This document shows positions 25,806 to 37,792 of a DNA stretch of 64,000 nucleotides, piece by piece. The notes below the pieces were generated by a model, which saw only the letters and a list, made by a program, of their open reading frames with translations, had not been told where the DNA came from and did no database searches. The stretch lies in NCBI GenBank assembly GCA_030603665.1, contig JAUVXJ010000010.1:94937-158936 (forward strand), written 5' to 3'. Position numbers and translations under genes: made by a program. Origin of the DNA: Chloroflexota bacterium. Its GTDB lineage: Bacteria > Chloroflexota > Anaerolineae > UBA7937 > B3-Chlor. Numbering within the stretch: the stretch's first letter is position 1; every line of letters starts with the position of its first letter.

Positions 25806-25834
25806 TTGCCGCCGTGCCATTCAGATGTTATACT
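25806..25834 (+). promoter_or_regulatory. Promoter of the membrane glycosyltransferase gene
   Basis: -35 TTGCCG (25806-25811), 17-bp spacer, -10 TATACT (25829-25834). The start point near 25841 lies upstream of the ATG at 25870. Confidence 0.6.
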
Positions 25835-25869
25835 TGAAACTTACGACCTGGCGCTGCCAGGCAAGAGGG

Positions 25870-27384
25870 ATGAGTATTGTGGTTGTGCTGAGCATCATCT
25901 ACGGCGTGGCCGCGGTCTGGCTGGCCGTCTATACGCTGAACTCCTTCGTCTTGACCTACCTCTACTGGCGCTTGCGTTCAGCAGGCTGCGACACCCCCGA
26001 CCTCACCCGCTTCCCCAAGGTGACGGTGCAGCTGCCTATCTTCAACGAGGCCCACGTCGTGGAACGCCTCGTAGACCGCACTGCGCGGATGAGCTATCCC
26101 CGAGACAAGCTCCAGATCCAGATCCTGGATGATTCCACCGACGTGACCACCGCCCTGGCCCACAGAAGAGTGGCCTACCACCGCGCCCGAGGCGTGGATA
26201 TAGAGCTCATCCACCGCGACGACCGTACGGAGTTCAAGGCTGGCGCGCTTCGCGCCGGCATGAAAAGTGCCACAGGGGAGTTCATCGCCCTCTTCGATGC
26301 CGACTTCCTTCCGCCTCGGGACTTCCTGCCGAAGACGATCCCTCACCTGCTCGCGCGGCCGCGCCTGGGCTTCGTGCAGACTCGCTGGGGCCACATCAAC
26401 GGTGGCTACTCTTCCCTTACCCAGGCCCAGGCCATCGCTCTCGATGGTCACTTTGCCATCGAACAGCCCGCTCGCCATCGCGCAGGCCTCTTCCTCAACT
26501 TCAACGGATCGGCGGGCATCTGGCGTCGAGAGTGCATCGAGGATGCCGGAGGCTGGCAAGGGGATACTCTCTGTGAAGACATGGACCTCAGCTATCGCGC
26601 TCAGTTGGCGGGCTGGGAGCCCATGTACCTGCGAGACGTGGTGTGCAAAGCCGAGATCCCCCCTCAGATCCACGCCTTCAAGCGTCAGCAAGCGCGCTGG
26701 GCCAGAGGCTCCATCAGCTGCGCCCTGAAGCTATGGCGTCGCATAGTTAGGGCACCTGCGACACCCTTCAAGCGCGTCCAGGGCCTGATCCACCTGACCA
26801 GCTACCTGCTGCACCCTCTGATGCTGCTGGTCCTGGCCCTGTCGGTGCCCTTGCTGTACCTGCGACAGCCCGTGGCCTACCCCTTGACCTACCTGAGCCT
26901 GGCCAGCCTGGGCCCCCCAACGATGTACGCCTGGGCACAGCGGAGCCTTTATCCCGACTGGAAGGAGCGCATGCGGTTCTTCCCTCTTCTCGTGCTGCTG
27001 GGCACCGGCCTCACGCTGAGCAACAGCAGAGCCATCTGCAGGGCATTGACCGGAAGGCGGGATGAGTTCGTGCGGACGCCCAAGTTCAAGCTAGAGGGGC
27101 GCAAGGATGAGTGGAAGGGGAGCGGGTATGCACTGTCTTTCGACTGGCTGGTTCTGGGGGAATTGCTGTCCGCCTTGTACGCTTTGCTCGGGGCAGGCAT
27201 CGCTTTGCACCAGGGCAACTACTTCGCCATTCCTTTCCTGATGCTGTACGTCCTCGGATTCGGCTACGTGGCCTGCCTCACCATCCTTCACTCGGCTCGG
27301 GGCTGGGTGGGAGGCAGAGCGCCCCTGGCCGGGACCAAAACGCCCCTGGCCGGGAGCGCCAATCCCTCTTCGTGGAGGCGATAG
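25870..27384 (+). CDS. Family 2 processive glycosyltransferase (cellulose-synthase-like)
   Basis: 504 residues. An N-terminal membrane span (about 5-28), a cytoplasmic GT-A domain and a C-terminal set of four to five spans. Catalytic signatures are VQLPIFNEAHVVERL, LDDSTD, the FDADFLPP metal site, CEDMDLSYRAQ and QQARWARG (the QxxRW motif of processive enzymes). It should polymerise or transfer a sugar from a nucleotide sugar at the inner membrane face. No PilZ domain is seen. The promoter places the start after 25841; GTG 25879 has better ribosome-site spacing than ATG 25870. The next gene is convergent. Confidence 0.88.
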   Translation: MSIVVVLSIIYGVAAVWLAVYTLNSFVLTYLYWRLRSAGCDTPDLTRFPKVTVQLPIFNEAHVVERLVDRTARMSYPRDKLQIQILDDSTDVTTALAHRRVAYHRARGVDIELIHRDDRTEFKAGALRAGMKSATGEFIALFDADFLPPRDFLPKTIPHLLARPRLGFVQTRWGHINGGYSSLTQAQAIALDGHFAIEQPARHRAGLFLNFNGSAGIWRRECIEDAGGWQGDTLCEDMDLSYRAQLAGWEPMYLRDVVCKAEIPPQIHAFKRQQARWARGSISCALKLWRRIVRAPATPFKRVQGLIHLTSYLLHPLMLLVLALSVPLLYLRQPVAYPLTYLSLASLGPPTMYAWAQRSLYPDWKERMRFFPLLVLLGTGLTLSNSRAICRALTGRRDEFVRTPKFKLEGRKDEWKGSGYALSFDWLVLGELLSALYALLGAGIALHQGNYFAIPFLMLYVLGFGYVACLTILHSARGWVGGRAPLAGTKTPLAGSANPSSWRR

Positions 27385-27417
27385 CGCCGGCCGCTATCTG
27401 GGGTATCCGGCTACGGC

Positions 27418-28281
27418 TCAGGGCAAACCCTGGCGTGCCTCCAGGTCCTCGGGATAGAGAACCGGACCACCTTCAATGGCGCGACTGCCGTCCGGCAAGT
27501 CCAGAGGAAGGTCTGCGCCGGCACGAATGGCCCCGCTGGTGGTGTACGGGCCAACGGTGGGCCAGTAGCCGGACTTCTCTCTGGCGGCGAACTCCAGTCG
27601 TACGATAGCCTTGGGCCACTTGTACCCATACTTGGAGGGCACCACCAGACGCAGCGGCGAACCGTACTTCGCTGCCAGAAGTTCTTCGTTCATGCCATAG
27701 GCGAAGAATACTCCGTCCTCCCGGAGCTCGTCTATGGACAGAGACTCGTAGTAGTCATCGGCGCAGTAGAAGTGTACCCACCTGGCCTCCGGCTGGGGGT
27801 CGACCATTTCCATCAGCGTCTCGAGGTCGAACCCCTCCCACTTGGCTCGCGCCGACCAGCACTCCACGCACTTCAGCCGTCGGATGTCTGTCGCCGATGG
27901 TAGGGCTTGCACGTTGTCCAGGGATAGACTCTGTGGCCTCCCTACCAGACCCTCAACGGCCAAGCGCCACTGGGCAGGGTCAGGGGCGGGGAAGGGGTTG
28001 TAGTAGCGGACGTTGAAACCTGGGATGTTCTCGTTGCGCAGAATCTCGGCCAAGGCCGTGCTGGCCGGCACCACCGTCCCCGGCGTCTCGACCACGGCCG
28101 TGCTGGCCGGCACCACCGTCCCTGGCGTCTGGACCACGGCCGTGCTGCGCGGCACCACGGTCCCGGGAGTCTCGACCCCCGCGGGCGAGGTACTACAAGC
28201 CGATAGAGCCTTCGCGGCCAGTGCGCCGGTCGCGCTAACGGAGGCCACTCGCAAGAACTGACGCCTGGAAACCCTCTTCAT
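27418..28281 (-). CDS. Exported molybdopterin-dependent oxidoreductase (MsrP/sulfite-oxidase family)
   Basis: 287 residues. A twin-arginine signal (SRRQFLRVAS) precedes a lipobox-like ALSAC. Residues about 33-77 are a low-complexity linker built from a 14-residue unit (VVETPGTVVPAST) repeated three times. The catalytic domain contains the molybdenum-ligand cysteine in RRLKCVECWSARAKW, then YYESLSIDEL and a GYKWPKAIVRLEF end. The family transfers oxygen or repairs oxidised methionine in the periplasmic or outer space with Moco. A GGGAGGTGA site lies 7 nt before the ATG. No heme partner gene (MsrQ type) is adjacent. The exact substrate is unknown. Confidence 0.85.
   Translation of the reverse strand: MKRVSRRQFLRVASVSATGALAAKALSACSTSPAGVETPGTVVPRSTAVVQTPGTVVPASTAVVETPGTVVPASTALAEILRNENIPGFNVRYYNPFPAPDPAQWRLAVEGLVGRPQSLSLDNVQALPSATDIRRLKCVECWSARAKWEGFDLETLMEMVDPQPEARWVHFYCADDYYESLSIDELREDGVFFAYGMNEELLAAKYGSPLRLVVPSKYGYKWPKAIVRLEFAAREKSGYWPTVGPYTTSGAIRAGADLPLDLPDGSRAIEGGPVLYPEDLEARQGLP
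28054..28179. repeat. Three tandem 42-bp repeats inside the molybdopterin enzyme gene
   Basis: Units start at 28054, 28096 and 28138 with GGCCGTGCTG. They are in frame and encode the 14-residue linker unit. The third copy is more diverged. Confidence 0.8.
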
Positions 28282-28523
28282 CTGGATTCACCTCCCTGGC
28301 CAGGCAAGACCCGCCGATACCTCCATCATACTGAAATACCCGGCGTACTGCATGGGGGCTACGCACGCCAAGGCGCTGGAGGGCCACACCTTGGCGAAAG
28401 ATGTCAGACTGCACCGCCTCCGGTGGGCGCGCCCGTGACCGACCACCGCCATCAGGTCTGCTTGCACGGGCCATCAACAACGCGGCCCTGCAACCGTCCG
28501 GTTGGCCGTTCCGATCCGAGGCG

Positions 28524-28552
28524 TTGACTAGGTGTTCTGGATATCCTATACT
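28524..28552 (+). promoter_or_regulatory. Promoter of the glycosyltransferase-methyltransferase gene
   Basis: -35 TTGACT (28524-28529), 17-bp spacer, -10 TATACT (28547-28552), 47 bp before the ATG at 28600. The rest of the 28282-28520 gap shows no gene. Confidence 0.65.
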
Positions 28553-28599
28553 ATCAACATTCAGCTCGCCTGAGAGCTTGTCAATGAGAGAATCCTGCG

Positions 28600-29871
28600 A
28601 TGCAGATCAGCGTCGTCATCCCCGCTCTGAATGAGGAGAGCAATCTAAGACTTCTTCTGCCTAGACTCCATCGCGCTATATCCGCTCTCACCAGCCAAGA
28701 GTATGAGATCATCGTCGTGGACGGCGGATCCACAGACAGCACGGCGGAGGCGGTACGCAGCCTCGGGGCAAGAGTGGTCACCCAAGAGGAGCCAGGCTAC
28801 GGCGGTGCGCTGAAGGCCGGCTTCCAGGCTTCCTCAGGAGACTACGTACTCACTCTCGATGCGGACCTCTCCCACGATCCCGATTTCATCGATCGGATGT
28901 GGAAGGCCCGGCAAGAGGCGGAGATCGTCGTCGCCTCCCGGTACGTTCCGCAGGGCTCGGCACGGATGCCCGTCGTCAGGAAGGTGCTGAGTCTGATTCT
29001 GAACAAGTTCTTCACCCAAGGCCTGTCCCTGCCGTTGCACGATATCTCTAGCGGCTTCCGGCTCTACCATTCCTCCACCGTCAAAGGCATGCCCCTCGAG
29101 AGTTCCGACTTCGATGTGCTTGAAGAAATCCTGATCCAGTGCTACGCCCAGGGATACAGGATCAGGGAAGTCCCGTTCCAATACCTGCCCAGGCGGCAGG
29201 GGAGCACACACATCAACCTTCTCGGATTCGGCTTCGCCTATCTGCGAACTTTCCGTCGTATGTGGGAGTTGAGGAACTCAGTCCTCTGTGCTGACTACGA
29301 CGACCGGGCCTTCGACAGCAGGATTCCTCCCCAAAGGTATTGGCAGCGAAAGAGGCACCAGATCGTGACGGCGCTCGCTCCCCGTGACGATTCCTGCCTC
29401 GATGTCGGGTGTGGATCCAGCAGGATACTCTCCAGCCTGGACAACGTCGTAGGGGTAGATGTAGCGCTCAGGAAGCTGAGATGGGCCAGGAAGTACGGCA
29501 AGCCCCTGGTCAACGCTTCCATCTTCGACCTGCCATTCCTCGACGGATCTTTCGACTGCGTGATCTCTTCCGAAGTCATAGAACACATCCCGGCTGGCGA
29601 GGAGCCCTTCCTGGAGATGCGGCGGGTTCTGAAGGATGGCGGGCTACTCGTTCTGGGCACCCCCGACTATGGGCGGTTGTCCTGGCGCATCATCGAAGGG
29701 CTGTATCACCGTGTGATTCCCGGCGGCTATGCGGATGAACACATAACGCACTATAATAAGGGACAGCTTGTGCGCTCAGTGGAGAAACTGGGATTCCTCC
29801 TCTCCGATGTCCAGTATGTGCTAGGCTCAGAGATGATCTTGCTGTTCCGCAAGTCTGAACTGCCCCCATGA
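28600..29871 (+). CDS. GT2 glycosyltransferase fused to SAM-dependent methyltransferase
   Basis: 423 residues. Residues 1-about 225 are a DPM1-like family 2 glycosyltransferase (VVIPALNEESNLRLLLPRL, VVDGGSTDST, LDADLSHDPDF, then the DISSGFRLY segment), which would transfer a sugar onto a polyprenyl phosphate. Residues about 255-423 are a class I methyltransferase with the SAM motif CLDVGCGSSRIL, VGVDVALRKLRW, and CVISSEVIEHIPAGEEPFL. The two halves are separated by a short helical segment. A single protein that both loads a carrier lipid and methylates fits a dedicated glycan-modifying step; the acceptor is unknown. Its Shine-Dalgarno is weak. Confidence 0.85.
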   Translation: MQISVVIPALNEESNLRLLLPRLHRAISALTSQEYEIIVVDGGSTDSTAEAVRSLGARVVTQEEPGYGGALKAGFQASSGDYVLTLDADLSHDPDFIDRMWKARQEAEIVVASRYVPQGSARMPVVRKVLSLILNKFFTQGLSLPLHDISSGFRLYHSSTVKGMPLESSDFDVLEEILIQCYAQGYRIREVPFQYLPRRQGSTHINLLGFGFAYLRTFRRMWELRNSVLCADYDDRAFDSRIPPQRYWQRKRHQIVTALAPRDDSCLDVGCGSSRILSSLDNVVGVDVALRKLRWARKYGKPLVNASIFDLPFLDGSFDCVISSEVIEHIPAGEEPFLEMRRVLKDGGLLVLGTPDYGRLSWRIIEGLYHRVIPGGYADEHITHYNKGQLVRSVEKLGFLLSDVQYVLGSEMILLFRKSELPP

Positions 29872-29944
29872 CCAGGTTTGCATAGATCACCGAAAGTGCA
29901 GAGCATCAGTCCGCTAGGATTCCAGACCAAGGAGGATGCTGCAG

Positions 29945-32035
29945 GTGCTCGAACCCTTCTATTGTCCCACCTCTGTGGCCGTCATAGGGGCATCACGAGA
30001 CGAGACCAAACTGGGCCACGCCGTTGTCAAGAATCTCCTAGAATGCGGCTATCAAGGTAGGATCTACCCTATCAACCTCAAGGACGACGAGATACTCGGC
30101 CTCCAGGCGTACGCCAGCGTTCTGACGGTCCCCGGCGACATAGAACTGACGGTAGTTGTCGTGCCTGACCGATTCGTGGCCACGGTGCTTGAGGAGTGCG
30201 GGCAAAAGGGAGTCAGGGGTGTGGTAGTCATCACTGCCGGGTTCCGCGAGGTGGGCGGAGAGGGGTTGAAGAAAGAGAAGGAACTCGTCGACATCGTTCG
30301 ACGATACGACATGCGTATGCTAGGCCCCAACTGTCTGGGTGTGATCGACACCATTTGCCCCCTCAATGCCTCCTTTGCCCGCGGTATGCCACAGCAGGGC
30401 GAGATCGCAATGATGTCACAGTCGGGCGCCTTGCTGATGGCTATCCACGACTGGGCCCTGGGCGAGGGGGTCGGATTCTCCCGCTTTGTCAGCCTCGGCA
30501 ACAAGGCCGATATCGATGAAACCGACCTCCTCCAGTTGTGGGATGACGATCCCCACACCAAAGTCATTGTGGCCTATCTCGAGGGCATAGCTGACGGCCC
30601 GGAGTTCATGAAGATTGCGGAGCATGTGGGCAGAGAAACACCTATCATCGCCATCAAAGCGGGAACCAGCGACGCAGGTGCCCGAGCCGTGTCGTCGCAC
30701 ACGGGCACGTTGGCAGGTTCGGAGAGGGCCTACGACGCCGCCTTCAAGCAAGCCGGGATAACCAGAGCTGACTCAGTGGAGGAGCTGTTCCAGTACGCCC
30801 ACGCCTTCTCCGAGGCAACTCCCATCAAGGGGGACAGAATCGCCGTGGTCAGCAACGCTGGCGGCGCCGCGATCATGGCTACCGATGCCCTTGATCGTGC
30901 GCATCTGCAGCTGGCCACCTTCCAGAGGGAGACGATCGAGCTGTTACAGAGGCAGCTGCCGCCCGGCTCCAACGCCCTCAACCCGGTGGACGTGCGAGGA
31001 GACTCCGACGCGGAGATGTACAGGTTCGCCCTCGACGCGGTGCTTCGCGACGGCAACGTCGATGGGGTCATCGCCATCCTCATCCCCCAGGCCGTGACCA
31101 AAGTGGATGAGACCGCCCACGCCATCATCGAGGTCGTGAGGCAGCACGACAAGCCGGTGCTTTCCTCTTTCATGGGTAAGAATCTGGCCGACGTCGGGGT
31201 GGAAATCCTACGGGACGCCGATATCCCGAACTACAGTTATCCCGAGCCGGCAGTGGATGCCATGAGGGCCATGGTCGAGCGCTGGCGCTGGCTGGAGAAG
31301 CCTCCCAGGACGATGAAACGCTTCGATGTTGACCGGAAGAAGGTGGAGCAGGCATTTGCTGCTGTGCGCGACGACGGCCGAGTCAAGGTGGGAGACGCCG
31401 AAGCACGACAAATCATGGAGGCCTACGGCTTCACGATTCCCCAGTCGGAGCTGGCCCGTGATCCAGATGAGGCCGTCGCCATCGCGGAGAAGATCGGATA
31501 CCCTGTGGTCATGAAGGTGACCTCGCCCGACATCCTTCATAAGACAGATATCGGCGGCGTGAAGCTCAACATCATGAGTGCCAGCGACGTGAGGGACGCC
31601 TTCGATCTGTTGATGTATCGTGCCTACCGGTACATGCCGCAGGCAGAAGTTTGGGGTGCCCTGGTGCAGGAGATGGTGCCTCAGGGTAAGGAGGTCATAA
31701 TCGGCGTGAACCGCGACCCCCAGTTCGGACCATTGCTGCTCTTGGGGCTGGGCGGCATTTACGTCGAGATTCTCAAAGACGCTAGCTTCCGCATCGCTCC
31801 TGTCGCCCGCTGGGAGGCAGAGGAGATGATCGGCGAACTCAGATCCGCACCCCTGCTACACGGGATCCGTGGAGAGAAGCCTTCAGATCTGGGAGCCATC
31901 GTTGACTGTGTGTTGAGGGTGTCTCAGCTGGCAGTGGATTTTCCCGAGATTGTGGAGTTGGACATCAACCCGTTGATGGTCCACGAGGAAGGCAAGGGAG
32001 CGGTAGCCCTGGACATGCGCCTGATATTGTCGTAG
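29945..32035 (+). CDS. ADP-forming acyl-CoA synthetase (acetate-CoA ligase type), alpha-beta fusion
   Basis: 696 residues. CoA-binding Rossmann domain at the N-terminus (VAVIGASRDETKLGHAVVKN), succinyl-CoA-ligase-like domain with the phosphorylated histidine in AVSSHTGTLAG, then an ATP-grasp domain (PVVMKVTSPDILHKTDIGG, ELDINPLMV). It converts acetyl-CoA (or another acyl-CoA), ADP and phosphate into acid, CoA and ATP, a substrate-level phosphorylation step in fermenters. The ATG at 29936 directly touches GGAGG; the GTG at 29945 has correct spacing and is preferred. The next two genes encode a BioD-like/DRTGG protein and enolase, forming an energy-metabolism operon. Confidence 0.9.
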   Translation: MLEPFYCPTSVAVIGASRDETKLGHAVVKNLLECGYQGRIYPINLKDDEILGLQAYASVLTVPGDIELTVVVVPDRFVATVLEECGQKGVRGVVVITAGFREVGGEGLKKEKELVDIVRRYDMRMLGPNCLGVIDTICPLNASFARGMPQQGEIAMMSQSGALLMAIHDWALGEGVGFSRFVSLGNKADIDETDLLQLWDDDPHTKVIVAYLEGIADGPEFMKIAEHVGRETPIIAIKAGTSDAGARAVSSHTGTLAGSERAYDAAFKQAGITRADSVEELFQYAHAFSEATPIKGDRIAVVSNAGGAAIMATDALDRAHLQLATFQRETIELLQRQLPPGSNALNPVDVRGDSDAEMYRFALDAVLRDGNVDGVIAILIPQAVTKVDETAHAIIEVVRQHDKPVLSSFMGKNLADVGVEILRDADIPNYSYPEPAVDAMRAMVERWRWLEKPPRTMKRFDVDRKKVEQAFAAVRDDGRVKVGDAEARQIMEAYGFTIPQSELARDPDEAVAIAEKIGYPVVMKVTSPDILHKTDIGGVKLNIMSASDVRDAFDLLMYRAYRYMPQAEVWGALVQEMVPQGKEVIIGVNRDPQFGPLLLLGLGGIYVEILKDASFRIAPVARWEAEEMIGELRSAPLLHGIRGEKPSDLGAIVDCVLRVSQLAVDFPEIVELDINPLMVHEEGKGAVALDMRLILS

Positions 32036-32129
32036 GGTGGGCACAGGCGCTGCCCGGGTGGTTTTGCCGTCGAGAGAGTCATTCGGTGTGCCCTGTGTCG
32101 GATTGGAGGAACGAAGAGAGGTAGCACAA

Positions 32130-34518
<2,389 letters not shown>

Positions 34519-34527
34519 GCCCTCAGC

Positions 34528-35613
34528 CTAGCCAAACGGGCGAGGCGTTCCCAGCAGGAAGAGCAGCACGAAGGACAGCATCGCCAGGACCTTTCTCTTC
34601 CTGTCCAGCGGAGTGATGTCGTTCAGCGGAGGGGGGTGCCTGAGCCCGCCGAGGGCGAAGATCACCACTGCCCACAAGATCCACCACGGCGAGAACAGCC
34701 CCAGGACGAGCATTCCCGCGAAGATCAGCGTCGCCACCAGGCGGTGGGCGGAGCCGAAGAAGGCATACCCCACGTGGCCTCCGTCCAGCTGGCTGACCGG
34801 AATGAGATTGATGAAGGTGATGAAGACGCCGAACCAACCCGCCAAGGCGATGGGGTGAAGCACAACCACCGAGTCGTCGCGCAGGGGCCCCAACACTATC
34901 TCCGTGATCCAGTCCACCAGGAGGCCAGTGCCGAGAGGCGCGAGCGGGGCATCGGGTAGGTATGTCATCACCTCTGAATGGCGCAGTCCCACCACCAGTA
35001 CCACTACCGACACTGCCAGGCCGGCCAAGGGTCCAGAAAGGCCCACATCAAAGAGAGACTTGCGGTCCTTGATGGGCGACTCCATCTTGATCACTGCACC
35101 GAAGGTACCGATGGTGCTGAAAGGGACCGGAATGAAGTAGGGCAGGGAGGCCCTCATGCCGTGAGCCCTGGTCGTCAAGAAATGGGCGGATTCGTGGGTG
35201 ACCAGGATCCCCAGGAGTGCGCAGGCGAAGGGAAAGCCCCTCAGCAGCGTGCTGGGAGGATCGGCCAGTGGGTTGTACCCCTCCATCAGCGCACCACCCA
35301 GCATGACGGTGCCCACGGTAGCCAGGAACAGCACCAGATTCACCCAGGGTCGTGAAGCGCGCTTCTGGGTCGGGGCAGGGGCCATAAGGATCGTGTCCTG
35401 GTCCTTGACTCTCTTCAGGATAGGCAGGTAACCACGGCTCTCCAGTCTGCTCTCCAGGATCTGGAAGGCTGTCTCCGCGTCTGTCAGAAGCTCTCCCACG
35501 AAGGACACGACGGGCCCGTCCCCGTACACGGAAACGGCCTCAGCGAGGAACAGATCGCTCAACTGGGCCTTCAAATCGTCGACGACGGGATCGGTCGCCT
35601 CAGCCTCAGTCAT
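34528..35613 (-). CDS. Site-2-type intramembrane metalloprotease (M50)
   Basis: 361 residues. After an N-terminal soluble region of about 90 residues come six to seven membrane spans. The zinc motif is HESAH (in ILVTHESAHFLTTRAHGM), and the third ligand lies in NLIPVSQLDGGHVGYA. FGAVIKMESPIKDRKSLFDV matches the plant EGY1 and bacterial relatives. These enzymes cleave membrane-bound substrates such as anti-sigma factors; no such partner is adjacent. A GGAGAG site precedes the ATG. The gene is convergent with eno, with 9 bp between the stops. Confidence 0.88.
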   Translation of the reverse strand: MTEAEATDPVVDDLKAQLSDLFLAEAVSVYGDGPVVSFVGELLTDAETAFQILESRLESRGYLPILKRVKDQDTILMAPAPTQKRASRPWVNLVLFLATVGTVMLGGALMEGYNPLADPPSTLLRGFPFACALLGILVTHESAHFLTTRAHGMRASLPYFIPVPFSTIGTFGAVIKMESPIKDRKSLFDVGLSGPLAGLAVSVVVLVVGLRHSEVMTYLPDAPLAPLGTGLLVDWITEIVLGPLRDDSVVVLHPIALAGWFGVFITFINLIPVSQLDGGHVGYAFFGSAHRLVATLIFAGMLVLGLFSPWWILWAVVIFALGGLRHPPPLNDITPLDRKRKVLAMLSFVLLFLLGTPRPFG

Positions 35614-35849
35614 CCACGCTCTCCATCAAAACCTCCACGCTCGATCTCCCTTGCGTATCACGACCATTGTCCAGATCAAGTATACCATGAGATCCGCCTT
35701 TACGGTAGAGATCCTCGCCACGGTGATGTGCACAGCCGACGGCGATGAGATGAACCGTCTCCTCTAGCCCTGAGGAAACCCAGTGGGTACCGTGAGGCGG
35801 GCCGAGAACCTGTCCTGCAAGGCGTCTCGGCGTGACGTGAGGCAAGTTC

Positions 35850-35878
35850 TTGACACGGGCATCTCTATCATGTATCCT
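35850..35878 (+). promoter_or_regulatory. Promoter of obgE
   Basis: -35 TTGACA (35850-35855), 17-bp spacer, -10 TATCCT (35873-35878). The expected start point near 35885 is about 6 nt before the ATG at 35891, so the message would be nearly leaderless. Confidence 0.6.
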
Positions 35879-35890
35879 AGATCGCAAGAG

Positions 35891-37162
35891 ATGAACAGGT
35901 TGTTTTTCGATGAGGCCAGGATCCGCGTCGAAGCTGGCGCTGGGGGCGACGGGTGTGTCAGCTTCCGACGAGAGAAGCATGTACCTCTGGGAGGCCCCAA
36001 CGGCGGGAATGGTGGTCCCGGCGGCGATGTCTACCTGGAAGCTGACCGTCATCTGAATACTCTGATCAACTTCAAGGGACGCCGCCATTTCAAGGCCGGG
36101 CGCGCGGGGCACGGCCAGGGCCAGAACAAGCAGGGCCAGAAGGGCAAGGAGATCACTCTGCGTGTACCGCCAGGCACCCTGGTCCGGGATACTGAGACCG
36201 CGGAGCTTCTGGCCGATCTCAGGACAGCTGGCCAGAAGGTGCTCGTCGCCCAGGGAGGGCGGGGAGGGTTGGGAAACGCAGCTTTCGCATCCCCCACCAA
36301 CCAGGCCCCCCGTATCGCGGAGCGAGGAGACCAGGGCGAATCCCGCTGGTTGGTCCTCGAAATGAAGCTCATCGCCGACGTCGGCATCGTGGGCTGTCCC
36401 AATGCTGGCAAGTCCACCCTTCTGGCAGCCGTCAGTGCGGCGCGCCCCAAGATCGCCGACTACCCCTTCACAACCCTGGTGCCCAACCTGGGGATGGTCA
36501 GTATCGAGGACAGGGATTTCGTCATGGTGGACATCCCGGGATTGATCGAAGGCGCTCACGCAGGTGCCGGGCTGGGGCACGACTTTCTGCGCCACATAGA
36601 GCGCACCAGGGTACTGGTCCACCTGCTGGATGGCGCATCCGCCGATCCATTACAGGACCTGGACGGCATCAACGAGGAGTTGAAGCTCTTCAACCCCGGG
36701 CTGGCCAGCAAGCCTCAGTTGGTGGTACTCAACAAGATGGACCTGCCCCAAACGCAAGAGCTCTGGCCCTTGATCGAGGAAGAGATGGGGAGCAGGGGAG
36801 TACCGGCGTGCAGCATCTCAGCTGCCACCGGCTCGGGTGTCCGGCAGATGCTATACCGCGTGCTGCAACTGCTGGACAGCTTGCCTGAGGAACCGGAGAT
36901 GGTTCGGCAGGAGACAGCTGTCTTCCGGCCACCGAAGGAAGAAGAGGAAGGCTTCACCATCACCGTGGAGGAGGGTGGGGTCCGAGTACAGGGCAAGCGA
37001 GTGGAACGACTGGTAGCTAGAACGGATTGGCGGTACGACGAGAGCGTCCGCAGGCTGCATCGCACCCTGGAGCGACTGGGGGTCACCAAGGCGATGGAGG
37101 AAGCAGGTGTGCAGAACGGCGACACTGTATACATCGGCGATACAGAGCTAGAGTGGTCATAG
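35891..37162 (+). CDS. obgE: Obg-family GTPase
   Basis: 423 residues. An N-terminal glycine-rich Obg fold (DEARIRVEAGAGGDGCVSF, GGNGGPGGDVYLEAD), a G domain with the P-loop VGCPNAGKST, PFTTLVPNLG, the DIPGLIEGA switch and NKMD, then a C-terminal OCT domain ending in GDTVYIGDTELEW. Obg acts in late assembly of the large ribosomal subunit and in stress control. The start at 35891 is supported by the promoter geometry, although an in-frame ATG lies at 35870. It heads an operon with nadD and a TIM-barrel gene. Confidence 0.95.
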   Translation: MNRLFFDEARIRVEAGAGGDGCVSFRREKHVPLGGPNGGNGGPGGDVYLEADRHLNTLINFKGRRHFKAGRAGHGQGQNKQGQKGKEITLRVPPGTLVRDTETAELLADLRTAGQKVLVAQGGRGGLGNAAFASPTNQAPRIAERGDQGESRWLVLEMKLIADVGIVGCPNAGKSTLLAAVSAARPKIADYPFTTLVPNLGMVSIEDRDFVMVDIPGLIEGAHAGAGLGHDFLRHIERTRVLVHLLDGASADPLQDLDGINEELKLFNPGLASKPQLVVLNKMDLPQTQELWPLIEEEMGSRGVPACSISAATGSGVRQMLYRVLQLLDSLPEEPEMVRQETAVFRPPKEEEEGFTITVEEGGVRVQGKRVERLVARTDWRYDESVRRLHRTLERLGVTKAMEEAGVQNGDTVYIGDTELEWS

Positions 37163-37171
37163 GAGAACACG

Positions 37172-37792
37172 TTGCAGAGGATAGGCGTCATAGGTGGAAC
37201 ATTCGATCCCATACATTATGGACACTTGGCGGCGGCCGAGGAGGCGCGGGTGAGAGTCAACCTGGAGAAGGTGCTGTTCGCGGTGGCGGGGTTACCTCCC
37301 CACAAGCTGGACGAGGAAGTGACTCCCGTAGAACATCGCCTGGCTATGGTGCAGCTGGGCATCTTCTCCAACCCGGATTTCGAGCTCTCGCGCGTTGACG
37401 TGGATCGCTCTGGGCCGTCCTACACTGTGGATACCATATCCATCCTCCAGGAACAGTGGAGGCAGGGCACCGAGATGTTCTTTATCTTGGGGCTCGATTC
37501 GCTGGTGGAAGTGCCCACCTGGCATCAGCCTGAGCGGCTTATCCAGCTGTGCCATCTCGTGGCTGTGGCACGCCCCGGCTTTGAAGTGGACATGCGCCAA
37601 CTTGAAGATTCCGTACCCGGCATATCCTCTCGCGTGGAGATCATAGGCATGCCGGAGGTGGATATCTCCTCCTCGGATCTCCAGCGGAGAGTCAGGGAGG
37701 GCCTGCCCATCAGGTATCAGGTGCCGGAGGAGGTGGAGAGGTACATTAGAGAGCATCGACTCTACCAGCAGTCGGCGGAATCCGGGCATTGA
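37172..37792 (+). CDS. nadD: Nicotinate-nucleotide adenylyltransferase
   Basis: 206 residues. It adenylates nicotinate mononucleotide in NAD synthesis. The nucleotidyltransferase motif GGTFDPIHYGH is at the N-terminus, with FILGLDSLVEVPTWHQP in the middle and ISSSDLQRRVREG near the C-terminus. The start is a TTG 6 nt after AGGAG; no ATG alternative keeps the GGTFDP motif. It begins 9 bp after obgE, a common pairing, and its stop overlaps the start of the next gene. Confidence 0.94.
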   Translation: MQRIGVIGGTFDPIHYGHLAAAEEARVRVNLEKVLFAVAGLPPHKLDEEVTPVEHRLAMVQLGIFSNPDFELSRVDVDRSGPSYTVDTISILQEQWRQGTEMFFILGLDSLVEVPTWHQPERLIQLCHLVAVARPGFEVDMRQLEDSVPGISSRVEIIGMPEVDISSSDLQRRVREGLPIRYQVPEEVERYIREHRLYQQSAESGH

